Below, one piece after another: positions 1 to 9,642 of a stretch of DNA of 64,000 bases. The DNA is from Deinococcus ruber (lineage in GTDB: Bacteria; Deinococcota; Deinococci; Deinococcales; Deinococcaceae). The stretch lies in the NCBI RefSeq assembly GCF_014648095.1, contig NZ_BMQL01000006.1, positions 62,001 through 126,000 of the forward strand, read 5' to 3'. The translations under genes were made by a program, and so were the position numbers. Below the pieces are notes generated by a model. That model made no database searches and was not told where the DNA came from. It worked only from the letters and a program-made list of their open reading frames with translations. Numbering within the stretch: the first letter of the stretch is position 1; the number at the start of each line of letters is the position of its first letter.

Positions 1-1006
1 GAAAGCGGGCGTCGTCGGGGTCGATCAGCGGGCCGGACGCGATTCCGGCGGCCTGCGCGTACAGGTCGGCAAACTCCAGCTTCCAGACCTCGTTGCACTG
101 CTGCACGATCCACAGGCCCATCACGTTTTTCAGCAGGCGCGTGGTTCCGGCAATTCCCGCCTCGTTGGTCAGGTTTTCCTGCCGCGTGCGGGCACTGATG
201 ATCGGCTGGGGCGTTTCGATGCCCACCAGACTCCAGGTGCCGCTGGAAATGTAGGCCCAGTTTGTTCCCTCGGCGGGTACGGCAGCCACGGCAGAGGCGG
301 TGTCGTGGGTGGCGGGCAGAACGACGCGGACGCCGCGCAGCCCGGTCAGGTCGGCCACTTCCGGCAGCAGTTCGCCCAGATCGCTGCCTGCCTGTGCAAT
401 GGGAGGTAGCAGCGCCGCCGGGATGTGCAGCGCGTCCAGCAGTTCCCGCGCCCAGTCGCCGCGCACCAGGTCGAAAAACTGCGTGCTGCTGGCGTTGCTG
501 CGCTCGGTGACGGCCGCCCCGCACAGCCAGAAATGCAGCAGGTCGGGCACCATCAGCAGTGTGTGGGCGCGGGCAAGGTGGTCGGGGTGCTCGGCGGCAA
601 GCTGATACAGCGTGTTGAAGGGTAGAAACTGGATGCCCGTGGCGCTGTAGATCATTTCGTCGGTCAACTCGGCCCGCACGCGCTCCATCACCCCGTTCAG
701 GCGAGCGCTGCGGTAATGGTGGACATTGTTCAGCAGGTCGCCGTGTTCGTCCAGCAGGCCGTAATCCACCGCCCACGAATTGACGCCCACACTGGCAATG
801 TCGCCGCGCTGGGCCGCCAGTTTCAGGCCGTGCAGCACCTCGCGCCACAGGCCCAGAATGTCCCAGTAGAGCCTGCCACGCACCGGAACGCCGCCGTTGG
901 GGAAGCGGTGGAGAATCTCGACGTGCAGCGTGCCCCCGTCCAGCGTGCCCAGCGCTACCCGCCCGCTGGACGCGCCCAGATCGATGGCGATATGGCGGGA
1001 GGTCAT
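1..1006 (-). CDS. rhaB: Rhamnulokinase, partial (C-terminus outside window)
   Basis: The gene phosphorylates L-rhamnulose to L-rhamnulose-1-phosphate in the cytoplasm, the second step of L-rhamnose breakdown. Translating the minus strand from the ATG at 1006 gives MTSRHIAIDLGASSGRVALG, the FGGY-kinase N-terminal phosphate-binding motif, then NSWAVDYGLLDEHG and PDLLHFWLCG, typical of rhamnulokinases. About 335 codons are visible of a family length near 470-490, and no stop is reached, so the gene is cut by the window edge. The start lies 9 bp after the stop of the aldolase gene, with GAGG in the stop region as ribosome binding site, so the two are translated from one message. Family assignment is firm. 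Confidence 0.93.
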   Translation of the reverse strand, partial: MTSRHIAIDLGASSGRVALGTLDGGTLHVEILHRFPNGGVPVRGRLYWDILGLWREVLHGLKLAAQRGDIASVGVNSWAVDYGLLDEHGDLLNNVHHYRSARLNGVMERVRAELTDEMIYSATGIQFLPFNTLYQLAAEHPDHLARAHTLLMVPDLLHFWLCGAAVTERSNASSTQFFDLVRGDWARELLDALHIPAALLPPIAQAGSDLGELLPEVADLTGLRGVRVVLPATHDTASAVAAVPAEGTNWAYISSGTWSLVGIETPQPIISARTRQENLTNEAGIAGTTRLLKNVMGLWIVQQCNEVWKLEFADLYAQAAGIASGPLIDPDDARF

Positions 1007-1015
1007 GCGGCGGCC

Positions 1016-3103
1016 TCAGCGCACATACGCCGTCGGCACCCCGCCATCCACCGTGATGACGCCCCCGGTGGTCTTGGCGGCGGCGGGCGAGGCCAGCCAG
1101 TATACGGCCTCCGCGATGTCTTCGGGCAGCACGTTCACCTTCAGGGTGGTGCGGTTGCGGTAGAACTCCTCCAGTTTGTCGGGTTCGATGCCGTAGGTCG
1201 CTGCCCGCTCGGCCCGCCATTTGCCGTCCCAGATGCTGCTCCCGGCCAGAATGCCGTCTGGAAGCACCGAATTGACCCGGATGCCCGCCGCGCCGCCTTC
1301 CTCGGCCAGGCAGCGGGCCAGATGCAACTCTGCTGCCTTCGCCGTGCTGTAGGCCGCCGCGTTTTTGCCCGCCGCCACGCTGTTTTTGCTGCCGATAAAC
1401 ACCAGATTGCCGCCCGTGCCCTGCGATTTCATCAGCTTGAAGGCTTCGCGGGCCACCAGAAAATAGCCAGTAGACAGAATGCTCTGATTGCGGTTCCACA
1501 TCTCCAGCGAAGTCTCTTCAATCGGAGCGCTGGAGGCAATTCCGGCGTTGTTCACGGCGATATCCACGCCACCGTATGCCAGTACTGCATGGCTATACGC
1601 GCCCATCACCTGCGCTTCCTCGGTCACGTTCATGCCCACGCTGGTGGCCCGCTCATAGCCGCGCAGCTTCGTCAGGTCTTCGGCCACCGTTCGCCCGCCG
1701 TCTGTGTTCAGATCGGCAATGACGATGTGTGCGCCCTCCTGCGACAGCCGCGCCGCGATGGCTCGCCCGATGCCGCTGGCCGCGCCCGTGACCAGCGCCA
1801 CATGGCCTTCCAGCGCCTTCGGAGCGGGCTTCAGGCTCAGTTTGTACAGCTCCAGCGGCCAGTATTCGATGGCGTAACTCTCGGCAGCGCTGAGGCTTAC
1901 GAAGCCGCCCAGACTGCTGGCACTCTTCATCACCTGAATGGCCCGCAGATACAGCTGGCGCGACACGTCGGCCCCCTGCGCGTCGGGGCCGCTCGTGACC
2001 ATGCCCACACCCGGAATCAGCACGATGCGCGGGCTGGGCGTGAACATCACGTCGCCTTCCGACTTGTTTTCCTCGAAGTAGCTGGCATAGTCGGTTTTGA
2101 ATCGGGCCACGCCGTCTTTTGCGGCCTGAATCAGCGCGTCTGGTCCCTGATCGGGCGTCCAGTCCAGATACAGCGGCACCCGCTTGGTATGAACCAGATG
2201 ATCCGGGCAGGCCGCGCCCACCTGCGACAGCTCGGCGGCAGCGTGCGAGTTGACGAATTCTATCGCCTCTGGGCTGGTGTCCACCTTTAGAATCACGGGC
2301 CGCGCTCCCTTCATCGCGCCGCGCAGCATCGGGAGTACTTGTACCAGGAGGGCGTCACGTTCGCTGTCCGGCAGGCTGGCGACCTTCGCGCCGCCGAACG
2401 GCTGGGCCTCGCTGTGGGCGTCCAGATACGCCTGTGCCTCGCCAATGATCCTCAGCGTCTGGTCGTAGCTTTCCTTGGAAGTGTCGCCCCACGTCACCAG
2501 CCCGTGTTTGCCCATCACCACCGCTTCCAGATTCGGATTGTTCCGCACCGCCGCGCCGATCTGCTGCGAGAGGGTAAAACCGGGCCGGATGTAGTCCACC
2601 CACGCGGCCCGCTCGCCGTAAATCTCGCGCATGATGTCCGGGCCGTTCGGCGTGCAGGCAATCGCAATAATGGCGTCTGGGTGCGTGTGATCAACGTGTT
2701 TGGCGGGCACGAAGGCATGCAGCAGCGTCTCGATGCTCTGGCGCGGGCGGCCCACCTCGAAGGCGGTGCGGTCGAGGTACGCCGTCATTTCCTCATCCGA
2801 CATGCTGGGGCGGTCAAACAGCGGCAACACTTCATCCAGCTTCAGGCCCGCGAACCCCTTCTCGGTGATGCTGGCGATATCCGAGCCGCTGCCCTTGACC
2901 CACAGCACCGTGACATCGCGGCCCAGATGGTCTTTTTCCACGCTCTTGGTGCTGGTATTGCCGCCGTAGATATTGACCAGCGTGCGGTCAGACCCCAGCA
3001 GGCGGGAACGGTAGGTCAGGGCGGCGAGACCGTCGGAGGTGGGCGCGTCGGCGTCGTTCCAGCGGCTTTCGGGGCGTGTGGCACGGGTGCGGGTGTCGGT
3101 CAT
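1016..3103 (-). CDS. rhaEW: Bifunctional rhamnulose-1-phosphate aldolase / short-chain (lactaldehyde) dehydrogenase
   Basis: This 695-aa fusion splits rhamnulose-1-phosphate into dihydroxyacetone phosphate and L-lactaldehyde and probably oxidises the lactaldehyde. Residues about 20-420 are a class II aldolase domain with the metal-binding HTH at H139/H141. Residues about 435-695 are an SDR domain with the NAD motif TGAASGIG (439-446), NNAG, and catalytic YSTAK (Y585, K589). I chose the ATG at 3103 because GGAG sits just upstream; an in-frame ATG 60 bp earlier has no such site and adds a low-complexity tail. The gene sits between rhaI and rhaB. The aldolase activity is well supported by context; lactaldehyde as the SDR substrate is inferred from the RhaEW family. 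Confidence 0.92.
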   Translation of the reverse strand: MTDTRTRATRPESRWNDADAPTSDGLAALTYRSRLLGSDRTLVNIYGGNTSTKSVEKDHLGRDVTVLWVKGSGSDIASITEKGFAGLKLDEVLPLFDRPSMSDEEMTAYLDRTAFEVGRPRQSIETLLHAFVPAKHVDHTHPDAIIAIACTPNGPDIMREIYGERAAWVDYIRPGFTLSQQIGAAVRNNPNLEAVVMGKHGLVTWGDTSKESYDQTLRIIGEAQAYLDAHSEAQPFGGAKVASLPDSERDALLVQVLPMLRGAMKGARPVILKVDTSPEAIEFVNSHAAAELSQVGAACPDHLVHTKRVPLYLDWTPDQGPDALIQAAKDGVARFKTDYASYFEENKSEGDVMFTPSPRIVLIPGVGMVTSGPDAQGADVSRQLYLRAIQVMKSASSLGGFVSLSAAESYAIEYWPLELYKLSLKPAPKALEGHVALVTGAASGIGRAIAARLSQEGAHIVIADLNTDGGRTVAEDLTKLRGYERATSVGMNVTEEAQVMGAYSHAVLAYGGVDIAVNNAGIASSAPIEETSLEMWNRNQSILSTGYFLVAREAFKLMKSQGTGGNLVFIGSKNSVAAGKNAAAYSTAKAAELHLARCLAEEGGAAGIRVNSVLPDGILAGSSIWDGKWRAERAATYGIEPDKLEEFYRNRTTLKVNVLPEDIAEAVYWLASPAAAKTTGGVITVDGGVPTAYVR

Positions 3104-3315
3104 GGGGTGACTCCTTTTGGGCTGGCTTGTGGTGGGTGGCCTGTGGCTTGTGGGGAAAGGCACTCGCTTCGCTCACTCCCCCTCTGCTTCGCAGCTCTGC
3201 GAGTCCCGGCCTCCCATGAAGAGGAGAGGGGTCAACAGCGAAACGAAAAAAGACAAAGCAGAAGCGTCGCTGTCAGCAAATCCCGGTGTCAGGGGTCAGC
3301 GGCTGGCTGTTCGCA
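3104..3315. repeat. Intergenic stretch with degenerate copy of the locus repeat
   Basis: The 212 bp gap between rhaEW and rhaI has no gene. It contains a small perfect hairpin (TCGCAG/CTGCGA around 3190-3205) and a stretch near 3210-3240 reading CGGCCTCCCATGAAGAGG, which resembles the better-conserved 42 bp repeat at 4575 and 10717. I read it as a diverged member of a short intergenic repeat family, with modest confidence. Confidence 0.35.
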
Positions 3316-4527
3316 TCACCCATCACTCATCACCTTCTCCTTCACCGGATACCCGCCCCCGCCGCTCTGCGTGCCGCGTTCCTGCGCGACTCTGGCCTGA
3401 TAGCTGCTGCTTCGGTGCGCTTTGATGGGGTCGGGATTCAGCGCCTGTTCGGCGCGGAGTTCCATCAGCAGCGGGCGAACGTCGGTTTTAAAGGCATCGG
3501 TCAATACCCGGTGAGCGCCCAGCACGTCGCCAGCCACCTGTGCTTCCCGCAGCAGATCGCGGTCGATCAGCAGGGCTTTGGCGTAGGCTTCCTGACAGTT
3601 CAGCACGCTCTGAAGCATCGCTTCCACCTTCGGCTCGATGTTGTGGCTCTGGTCGATCATGTACGCCACGTTCTGCGCGGTGCTGCGGGTCAGATCATCG
3701 CTGGAGGCCGCCGCAGACACCAATTCGGCATAAATGCAGAACAGCTCGAAGGGGTTGGACGTGCCCACGATCAGATCGTCGTCGGCGTAGCGGCGGGCGT
3801 TGAAATGAAAGCCGCCCAGCCGCCCTTCATCAAGCAGAAACGCCACGATCTGTTCGATGTTCACGCCCTGCGCGTGGTGGCCCAGATCGACCAGCACCTG
3901 CGCCTTAGTGCCGATGGCGAGGCAGTGCGCGTAGGCCGCCCCCCAGTCAAACAGATCGGTGGCGTAGAAGGCAGGCTCGAACAGCTTGTATTCCACCAGC
4001 ATGCGCGTGCCTTCCGGCAGGGCGTCGTGCACGCGCTTCAGGGCGGCCCGCATGCGGTGTTTGCGGCTTCTCAGGTCGTCCTGTCCCGCATAGTTGGTGC
4101 CGTCTGCAAACCACAGAGACAGGTCGCGGCTTCCGGTCTGTTTCATGATCTGCACGCAGTCGAGCAGGTGCGCTATAGCCTGTTCCCGCGTTTCTTCGTC
4201 GGGGCTGCATACGCTGCCCAGCTTGTACCCGTCGTCCTGGAACACGTTGGGATTGATCGCGCCGATTTCCAGCCCCCGCTCGGCGGCGTAGCGCTTCAGC
4301 GCGGCGTAATCGTCCACCTCGTCCCAGGGAATGTGCAGAGCCACACTGGGCGCAATGCCCGTCAGGCGCTGGACTTCGGCGGCATCGTCGAGCTTTTCCC
4401 AGACGGTGCGGGCGGCCCCCGGCGCGGCAAAGGTCTTGAAGCGCGTGCCGGAATTGCCGTAGCCCCACGAGGGCGTTTCGATGCGCTGAGACAGGAGGGC
4501 TTGAAGCAGATCGGGCGTCAGGGTCAT
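3316..4527 (-). CDS. rhaI: L-rhamnose isomerase (RhaI type)
   Basis: The enzyme interconverts L-rhamnose and L-rhamnulose, the first committed step of the pathway. The 403-aa product matches the xylose-isomerase-like TIM-barrel family (RhaI of Pseudomonas stutzeri type) rather than E. coli RhaA. Visible active-site segments are VEYK (E179), LVDLGHH (D214, H217/H218) and [11 protein letters not shown] (H241, D250/D251), the positions expected to hold the metal ions. The ATG at 4527 is preceded by AAGGAGCC. It lies upstream of rhaEW and rhaB on the same strand, so the three enzymes of the pathway are together. Confidence is high from sequence and context. Confidence 0.92.
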   Translation of the reverse strand: MTLTPDLLQALLSQRIETPSWGYGNSGTRFKTFAAPGAARTVWEKLDDAAEVQRLTGIAPSVALHIPWDEVDDYAALKRYAAERGLEIGAINPNVFQDDGYKLGSVCSPDEETREQAIAHLLDCVQIMKQTGSRDLSLWFADGTNYAGQDDLRSRKHRMRAALKRVHDALPEGTRMLVEYKLFEPAFYATDLFDWGAAYAHCLAIGTKAQVLVDLGHHAQGVNIEQIVAFLLDEGRLGGFHFNARRYADDDLIVGTSNPFELFCIYAELVSAAASSDDLTRSTAQNVAYMIDQSHNIEPKVEAMLQSVLNCQEAYAKALLIDRDLLREAQVAGDVLGAHRVLTDAFKTDVRPLLMELRAEQALNPDPIKAHRSSSYQARVAQERGTQSGGGGYPVKEKVMSDG

Positions 4528-4574
4528 GCAGGCTCCTTAATGGTTTGTCGCGGGTGTCTTGTGGGAAGAGATGT

Positions 4575-4616
4575 CCCCAGTTGCTTTGCAACGGCCCCCC
4601 TGAAGAGGGGCTGGAA
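4575..4616 (+). repeat. 42 bp intergenic repeat, copy 1
   Basis: This 42 bp stretch matches 10717-10758 at 39 of 42 positions. The core is GGCCCCCCTGAAGAGGGGCT and can form a CCCCT/AGGGG hairpin with a GAAG loop. It sits in the 200 bp gap between rhaI and the deoR-type gene. Flanking sequence is also loosely similar (TTAG.TCCCTC). It could be a REP-like or small noncoding repeat of the kind reported in Deinococcus. Confidence 0.6.
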
Positions 4617-4729
4617 GGGCAAAAAGACCAAGAAAGGGCTTCGCTTTTAGCTCCCTCACCCTTGAGGGGAAGGGTTCCCACCTTCAGGAAGGGAGCGTTG
4701 GGGAGGGGTGAGTGAGCGAAGCAGTTCCC

Positions 4730-5506
4730 CTACCCCGCCACGATCACCTGAATGTCGTCGTTTTCCAGACGGGTATGCAGTTCGGACGGAAGCGGCTGAT
4801 CGGTAATCAGGGTGTTGATATCGGCGTGGGTGGCAATGGTCGCCAGAGCGCGGCGGCCCACCTTGCTGCTGTCGAGCAGGGCCACCACGCTGCTGCCGCT
4901 GCGAACGAGCGCCTGTTTTGCGCCCACTTCCGGCAGATGCGGATCGGTGAATCCGGTGTCGGGCGTGTACCCTTTGGCCGAAAAGAACACCAGATCGGGG
5001 TGAAGGCGCTGCATGGTGTCGAGAAAAAAGGCTCCCACGAACGAGCGGGCCGGAACGTGGAAGTTGCCCCCCACCATCAGAAACGGCACGCCCCCGGCGG
5101 CCAGCACGTTGGCGGCGTCAAGGCTGCACGTGATGGCCTGCACCCGGCGGGCGGGCAACAGCCGTGCAAGAGCCAGGCTGGTGGTGCTGGCGTCGAGGGC
5201 CACCGTATCGCCGTCCTGAATGAGGGCCAGTGCTGCCCGCGCAATGCGCTCTTTGGCGTCCACATTCTGTGCCGCCCGCATCGACTGCGACAGCTCTTCG
5301 CTGGTCTTGTCGAGCAGTTGCGCCCCGCCGTGAACGCGCAGCAGTTTTCCCTGCTCGCACAGGGCGTCGAGGTCGCGCCGAACGGTCATTTCATGGACGC
5401 CGAATTCTGCGGCCAGATCTTTGATCCGCACCACCTTATCGGTCAGGGCGCGGCGCAAAATGTCCTGTTGACGCCCCGGCAGGGGAGCCACATTGTCGCT
5501 AGGCAT
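4730..5506 (-). CDS. DeoR-family transcriptional regulator, probable rhamnose regulator
   Basis: This 258-aa protein has the DeoR layout: an N-terminal winged helix-turn-helix (about residues 10-60, with RIKDLAAEFGVHEMTVRRDL and LLRVHGGA) and a C-terminal sugar-phosphate-sensing domain of the ISOCOT type. DeoR-family repressors commonly bind a phosphorylated pathway intermediate. It is divergent from the mutarotase/ABC operon and precedes rhaI-rhaEW-rhaB on the same strand. A perfect inverted repeat just upstream (5525-5566) is a likely operator, giving control of both directions. Its role in rhamnose control is inferred from position; the family is clear. Confidence 0.85.
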   Translation of the reverse strand: MPSDNVAPLPGRQQDILRRALTDKVVRIKDLAAEFGVHEMTVRRDLDALCEQGKLLRVHGGAQLLDKTSEELSQSMRAAQNVDAKERIARAALALIQDGDTVALDASTTSLALARLLPARRVQAITCSLDAANVLAAGGVPFLMVGGNFHVPARSFVGAFFLDTMQRLHPDLVFFSAKGYTPDTGFTDPHLPEVGAKQALVRSGSSVVALLDSSKVGRRALATIATHADINTLITDQPLPSELHTRLENDDIQVIVAG

Positions 5507-5524
5507 GTTCCAATCCTAACACCA

Positions 5525-5566
5525 AAGTCACAAAAGTTTACAACCCCTTGCAATCTTTTGTGACTT
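5525..5566. promoter_or_regulatory. Perfect 12+12 bp inverted repeat, probable operator of the DeoR-type regulator
   Basis: AAGTCACAAAAG at 5525-5536 and its exact reverse complement CTTTTGTGACTT at 5555-5566 are separated by 18 bp in the 145 bp divergent gap. The spacer contains TTGCAA (5549-5554), which with TTGAAT at 5571-5576 (16 bp spacing) is a possible plus-strand promoter. Long spaced palindromes are usual for DeoR-family repressors. Nothing similar was seen upstream of rhaI. Confidence 0.65.
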
Positions 5567-5651
5567 GATGTTGAATGAAGCCAGTCCAAGCGAGTCTCAC
5601 AATCTGGCTTTACCCGGCGGGCTGAAAGATGCCGCCGTTTCATGGGGGTTT

Positions 5652-5981
5652 ATGTCGTCACCGCACCACCGAATCTGCTTTCTGCTTCAGGTGCGCCCAG
5701 AGCGGCTTGAAGAGTACAAATCCCGTCATCAGGCGGTCTGGCCCGACATGCTGGCTGCCCTGAGATCGGCGGGCTGGCACAACTATTCGCTGTTTCTGCG
5801 CCCCGACGGGTTGCTGGTGGGCTATCTGGAAACGCCCGATTTCGAGGCGGCGCTGGCTGGTATGGCCGCTACCGATGTGAACGCCCGCTGGCAGGCGGAA
5901 ATGGCTCCGTTTTTCGTGGCGCTTCAGGGCCGCCCCGACGAGGGATTCCTGCAACTGGAGGAGGTGTTCCACCTTGACTGA
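5652..5981 (+). CDS. rhaM: L-rhamnose mutarotase
   Basis: The enzyme interconverts the alpha and beta anomers of L-rhamnose so that the isomerase receives its preferred form. The 109-aa product fits the family length (about 104). The family motif [15 protein letters not shown] carries H26, matching the catalytic His of E. coli RhaM (H22), followed by WHNYSLFL and a Trp-rich C-terminal half. I chose the ATG at 5652, preceded by GGGGG, because the upstream 29 codons run through the operator region and do not resemble the family. It is the first gene of the plus-strand operon, with the ABC ATPase overlapping its end. Confidence 0.92.
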   Translation: MSSPHHRICFLLQVRPERLEEYKSRHQAVWPDMLAALRSAGWHNYSLFLRPDGLLVGYLETPDFEAALAGMAATDVNARWQAEMAPFFVALQGRPDEGFLQLEEVFHLD

Positions 5982-7530
5982 GCTGCACGCCCCTGAGCCG
6001 CCCACCCCTGAGCCACACGTCACGCCCCTGCTGACCCTCGCGCACGCTTCCAAATCGTTCGGCCCGGTGCAGGCGCTGCGTGACGTGAGCATCGAACTGT
6101 TTCCCGGTGAGGCCCACGCGCTGCTGGGCGAAAACGGCGCGGGCAAATCCACCTTCGTCAAGATTCTGGCGGGCGTGCACCGCCGTGACAGTGGCACGCT
6201 GCATGTGAACGGGCAGGAGGTCAATTTTCACTCTCCCGGCGAGGCCAGAAGTGCCGGAATCGCCATCATCTATCAGGAACCCACGCTGTTTCCTGATCTG
6301 TCAGTGGCCGAAAATGTGCTGATGGGGCGGCAGCCGCTGGCCGGGCTGGGCCGTATCGACACGGCGGCGATGCGGGCGCAGGTGGCAGGCATTCTGAAGG
6401 AACTCGGCGTCCACCTCGACCCGGCGCGGCCCGTGCGCGGCCTGAGCATCGCCGATCAGCAGCTCGTGGAAATCGCCAAAGCCCTGTCGCTGAACGCCCA
6501 GATTCTGATCATGGACGAACCCACGGCAGCTCTGACGCTCTCGGAAACTGAGCGGCTGTTCCGGGTGGTGCGCTCGCTGCGGGCACGCGGAGCCGCCGTG
6601 CTGTTCATCACTCACCGCCTCGAAGAGGTGTTTGGCGAGTGCCAGCGCATCACCATCATGCGCGACGGAACGTGGGTCAGCAGCGGCCCCACCCCCGACT
6701 ACGACACCGATTCGGTGGTGCGGCAGATGGTGGGGCGTGATCTGGGCGACCTATACCCGCGCAGCGACACCACCCCTGGCGAGGTGGCCCTCTCGGTGCG
6801 CGGCCTGACGCAGCCGGGCGTGTTTCAGGACGTGAGTTTCGAGGTGCGGCGCGGCGAAATCGTGGGACTGGCGGGGCTGGTGGGCGCGGGCCGCAGCGAG
6901 GTGGCGCGGGCCATCTTCGGCATCGATCCCAGAGAACAGGGCGAGGTGCGGCTGGGTGGTCACGTCATGCCCCCGCTTCGCCCACAGACCGTGATGGCGG
7001 CGGGGCTGGGGCTGGTGCCGGAAGACCGCCGTCAGCAGGGGTTGGTGATGGAGATGAGCATCGAGCGCAACGCCAACCTCGCCATCCTGAACCGCCTCAA
7101 ATCCGGCTGGCTGATGAACCGCGACGCCGAAAGCCGCAGCGCCCGCGACTGGACGAGCAAACTCCGGCTGAAGGCGCACCGCCTGTCCGATCCGGTCAGC
7201 AGCCTGTCGGGCGGCAATCAGCAGAAGGTGGTGCTGGCGAAGTGGCTGGCGACGAGTCCAAGCGTGCTGATCGTGGACGAACCCACACGCGGCATCGACG
7301 TGGGCGCGAAGGCTGAGGTTCACCGCACGCTTTCGGAGCTGGCAGCGTCGGGCCTCGCGGTGCTGATGATTTCTTCTGATCTGCCGGAAGTGCTGGGCAT
7401 GGCCGACCGCATTCTGGTGATGCGCGAAGGGCGGCTGGTGGGCGAACTGAGCCGCGAAGACAGCACTGAGGAAGCGGTGATGTACCTCGCCACCGGGCAA
7501 CGGGCCGCTGTGCTGGGGGGCGCGGCGTGA
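5974..7530 (+). CDS. rhaT: Rhamnose ABC importer, ATP-binding subunit (two NBDs)
   Basis: This 518-aa protein is the ATPase of a CUT2-type sugar importer. It has two nucleotide-binding halves. The first has Walker [10 protein letters not shown] (52-60) and Walker B with MDEPTAAL (D181). The second has the usual degenerate Walker A (GLVGAGRSE), signature SGGNQQK, and Walker [12 protein letters not shown]. The start is a TTG at 5974 that overlaps the mutarotase stop by 8 bp, with GGAGGAGG just upstream, indicating coupled translation. It is followed by two permeases and a binding protein. Rhamnose as substrate follows from the neighbouring pathway genes. Confidence 0.9.
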   Translation: MTELHAPEPPTPEPHVTPLLTLAHASKSFGPVQALRDVSIELFPGEAHALLGENGAGKSTFVKILAGVHRRDSGTLHVNGQEVNFHSPGEARSAGIAIIYQEPTLFPDLSVAENVLMGRQPLAGLGRIDTAAMRAQVAGILKELGVHLDPARPVRGLSIADQQLVEIAKALSLNAQILIMDEPTAALTLSETERLFRVVRSLRARGAAVLFITHRLEEVFGECQRITIMRDGTWVSSGPTPDYDTDSVVRQMVGRDLGDLYPRSDTTPGEVALSVRGLTQPGVFQDVSFEVRRGEIVGLAGLVGAGRSEVARAIFGIDPREQGEVRLGGHVMPPLRPQTVMAAGLGLVPEDRRQQGLVMEMSIERNANLAILNRLKSGWLMNRDAESRSARDWTSKLRLKAHRLSDPVSSLSGGNQQKVVLAKWLATSPSVLIVDEPTRGIDVGAKAEVHRTLSELAASGLAVLMISSDLPEVLGMADRILVMREGRLVGELSREDSTEEAVMYLATGQRAAVLGGAA

Positions 7531-8546
7531 TGACGCAACTTGCCGAAGCGTCTGCGCCCGCCCCCGGTCTGCTTGCGCGATTGCTGGCACGGCGCGAGGT
7601 CAGTCTGGTGCTGATTCTGCTGGTGGTGCTGCTGGGAACTGCCGCCATCAATCCGCGTTTTCTGGGCGCTGGCAGCGTGCGCGACCTGCTGCTCAACGTC
7701 ACGATTATCGCGCTGGTGGTGGTCGGGCAGACCATCGTCCTGCTGATGAAGCACGTCGATCTGAGCGTCAGCAGCACCGTCGGCCTGACCGCTTTTCTGT
7801 CGGGCGCACTGTTTATCGCACATCCGGGGCTGCCGATTCCGCTGGCACTGCTGTTCGGGGTGGTGCTGGGGGCGGCGCTGGGCGCGGTCAATGGGCTGCT
7901 GGTCGCGTATGGCCGGGTTCCGGCGCTGGTCGCCACGCTGGGCACGCTGTATGTGTTCCGGGGCATCACTTACGCGGTGGTTCATGGCGGGCAGATCAAT
8001 GCCGCCAACCTGCCGCCCGCGTTCCTGTCGTTTGCCACCGGAAGCGTGCTGGGCGTGCCGAATCTGGTGCTGCTGGTGCTGGTGGTCATGATCCTGTTTG
8101 GAATTTATCTGGGGTCGTACCGGGGTGGGCGCGAATACTACGCGGTCGGTTCCAATGCCGAAGCCGCCACCCTCGCGGGCATCAACGTCACCCGCCGCAC
8201 CCTGACCGGATTCGTCATCAGCGGCGCGATTGCCGGACTCGCCGGGGTGCTGTATCTGGCCCGCTACGGCACGGTAGACGCCAGCGCGGGCACGGGATTG
8301 GAACTCCAGGTGATCGCGGCGGCGGTGGTGGGCGGCGTGAGTATCAACGGCGGCGTCGGCACGCTGTTCGGGGCCGGAATCGGAGCGCTGCTGCTGGGGG
8401 TGATGGGCAGCGCCCTGGTCACGCTGCGTGCGCCGAGCTTCTATCAGCAGGCGATTCAGGGCGCACTGCTGCTGCTGGCGATCTCGATCGACATCGTGGT
8501 TTCGCGGCGCACGGCCCGGCGGCTGGGCCAGCGGAGGACTCCATGA
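7530..8546 (+). CDS. rhaP: Rhamnose ABC importer, permease 1
   Basis: A membrane permease of the BPD_transp_2 (RbsC-like) family, about 338 aa, with eight or more hydrophobic segments. The motif near residue 205 (REYYAVGSNAEAATLAGI) is the cytoplasmic coupling loop of this family, and AAAVVGGVSINGGVG is its conserved C-terminal signature. The ATG at 7530 overlaps the ATPase stop (TGATG); a GTG one codon earlier is equally possible. It forms a heterodimer with the next permease. Confidence 0.88.
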   Translation: MTQLAEASAPAPGLLARLLARREVSLVLILLVVLLGTAAINPRFLGAGSVRDLLLNVTIIALVVVGQTIVLLMKHVDLSVSSTVGLTAFLSGALFIAHPGLPIPLALLFGVVLGAALGAVNGLLVAYGRVPALVATLGTLYVFRGITYAVVHGGQINAANLPPAFLSFATGSVLGVPNLVLLVLVVMILFGIYLGSYRGGREYYAVGSNAEAATLAGINVTRRTLTGFVISGAIAGLAGVLYLARYGTVDASAGTGLELQVIAAAVVGGVSINGGVGTLFGAGIGALLLGVMGSALVTLRAPSFYQQAIQGALLLLAISIDIVVSRRTARRLGQRRTP

Positions 8547-9562
8547 AACCCGCCCCACCTGCTCCTTCTTCGCTGGTGGCCCGCCTGCGCGGTCTGCTGG
8601 GCTGGGAAGCCACCATCATCCTGCTCGTGTTCGTGGCGCTGCTGGCCGGAGCGCTGCTGTCGCCCGACTTCCTGACCGCCTCCAACCTGTCGTTTCTGAC
8701 CGCCAATTTCAGCGAAGTGGCGCTGATGGCCCTGAGCATGACGCTGCTGGTGATCGTAGCCGAGATCGATCTGTCGGTGGCCTCGATTCTGGGTCTGTGC
8801 AGTTCGCTGCTGGGCGTGCTGTGGGCGGCGCACGTGCCGATGCCGCTGGCGATTGCACTCACCTTTGTGGCGGGCGGGCTGGCAGGGCTGCTCAATGGGC
8901 TGCTGGTCACGCGGCTGGGGCTGCCCAGTCTGGCGGTCACGATCGGCACGCTGGCGCTGTACCGGGGACTGGCCTACGCGCTGCTTGGAGACCGGGCCAT
9001 TGCCGATTTTCCCGCCGCGTATACCAACCTGGGCTTCGGGATGGTGCCGGGAACGCAGATTCCGATTCCAATCGCGCTGTTTCTGGTGCTGGCGATTCTG
9101 ACCACCGTTCTGCTGCACGCCACCGCTTTCGGGCGCGGCCTGTACGCCATCGGAGCGAACGAGGTGGCGGCGCGGTTCGCGGGGCTGCGGGTCGAGCGCG
9201 TCAAGCTCACGCTGTTCGTGCTGTCTGGCCTGATGGCAGCACTGGCGGGCGTGGTCTACACCTTCCGCTTCTCCAGCGCCCGCGCCGACAATGCCACCGG
9301 CTTCGAACTCGGCGTGATCGCGGCGGTGCTGCTGGGCGGCGTCAGCATCTTCGGCGGCAGGGGAAGTGTGGTGGGCGCGGTGGCCGCCGTCTTCCTGATC
9401 GGCATCATCAACGGCGCACTCACCATCGTGGACGTTTCCAACGAAGTCCTGACCATCGTGACCGGCCTGCTGCTGATCGGCTCGGTGCTCGTTCCGAATC
9501 TGCTGGGTCGTCTGCGCGTTGCCAGAGAGCGGCGACAGCCGAGGGGGGACGCCGTGAGTTGA
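8543..9562 (+). CDS. rhaQ: Rhamnose ABC importer, permease 2
   Basis: Second RbsC-like permease, 339 aa, paralogous to the preceding gene. It shows the same signatures: GRGLYAIGANEVAARFAGL (coupling loop) and AAVLLGGVSIFGGRG. The start overlaps the preceding stop in an ATGA, with GGAGG 6 bp upstream. Two distinct permeases in one CUT2 cassette are typical for rhamnose importers, such as rhaPQ of Rhizobium. Confidence 0.88.
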   Translation: MKPAPPAPSSLVARLRGLLGWEATIILLVFVALLAGALLSPDFLTASNLSFLTANFSEVALMALSMTLLVIVAEIDLSVASILGLCSSLLGVLWAAHVPMPLAIALTFVAGGLAGLLNGLLVTRLGLPSLAVTIGTLALYRGLAYALLGDRAIADFPAAYTNLGFGMVPGTQIPIPIALFLVLAILTTVLLHATAFGRGLYAIGANEVAARFAGLRVERVKLTLFVLSGLMAALAGVVYTFRFSSARADNATGFELGVIAAVLLGGVSIFGGRGSVVGAVAAVFLIGIINGALTIVDVSNEVLTIVTGLLLIGSVLVPNLLGRLRVARERRQPRGDAVS

Positions 9563-9642
9563 ACGATCTGCACGGCACACACCCAACAAGAGCTGTTCCA
9601 CACCGAGTTCCACAGAATTTCCCTGTCCTTCCTGGAGGCTGT

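Noticed and set aside
716..2290. A 524-codon plus-strand open frame opposite rhaB/rhaEW
   Set aside because: It is antisense to two well-recognised genes, has His/Gln/Arg-rich composition typical of GC-rich shadow frames and no family resemblance.
7320..8558. A 412-codon minus-strand frame opposite the rhamnose permeases
   Set aside because: Gln/Arg/His-rich shadow of a membrane-protein gene.
8428..9642. Long upstream extension of the rhamnose-binding protein frame
   Set aside because: It overlaps both permeases in another frame; the ATG at 9643 has a ribosome binding site and a signal peptide.
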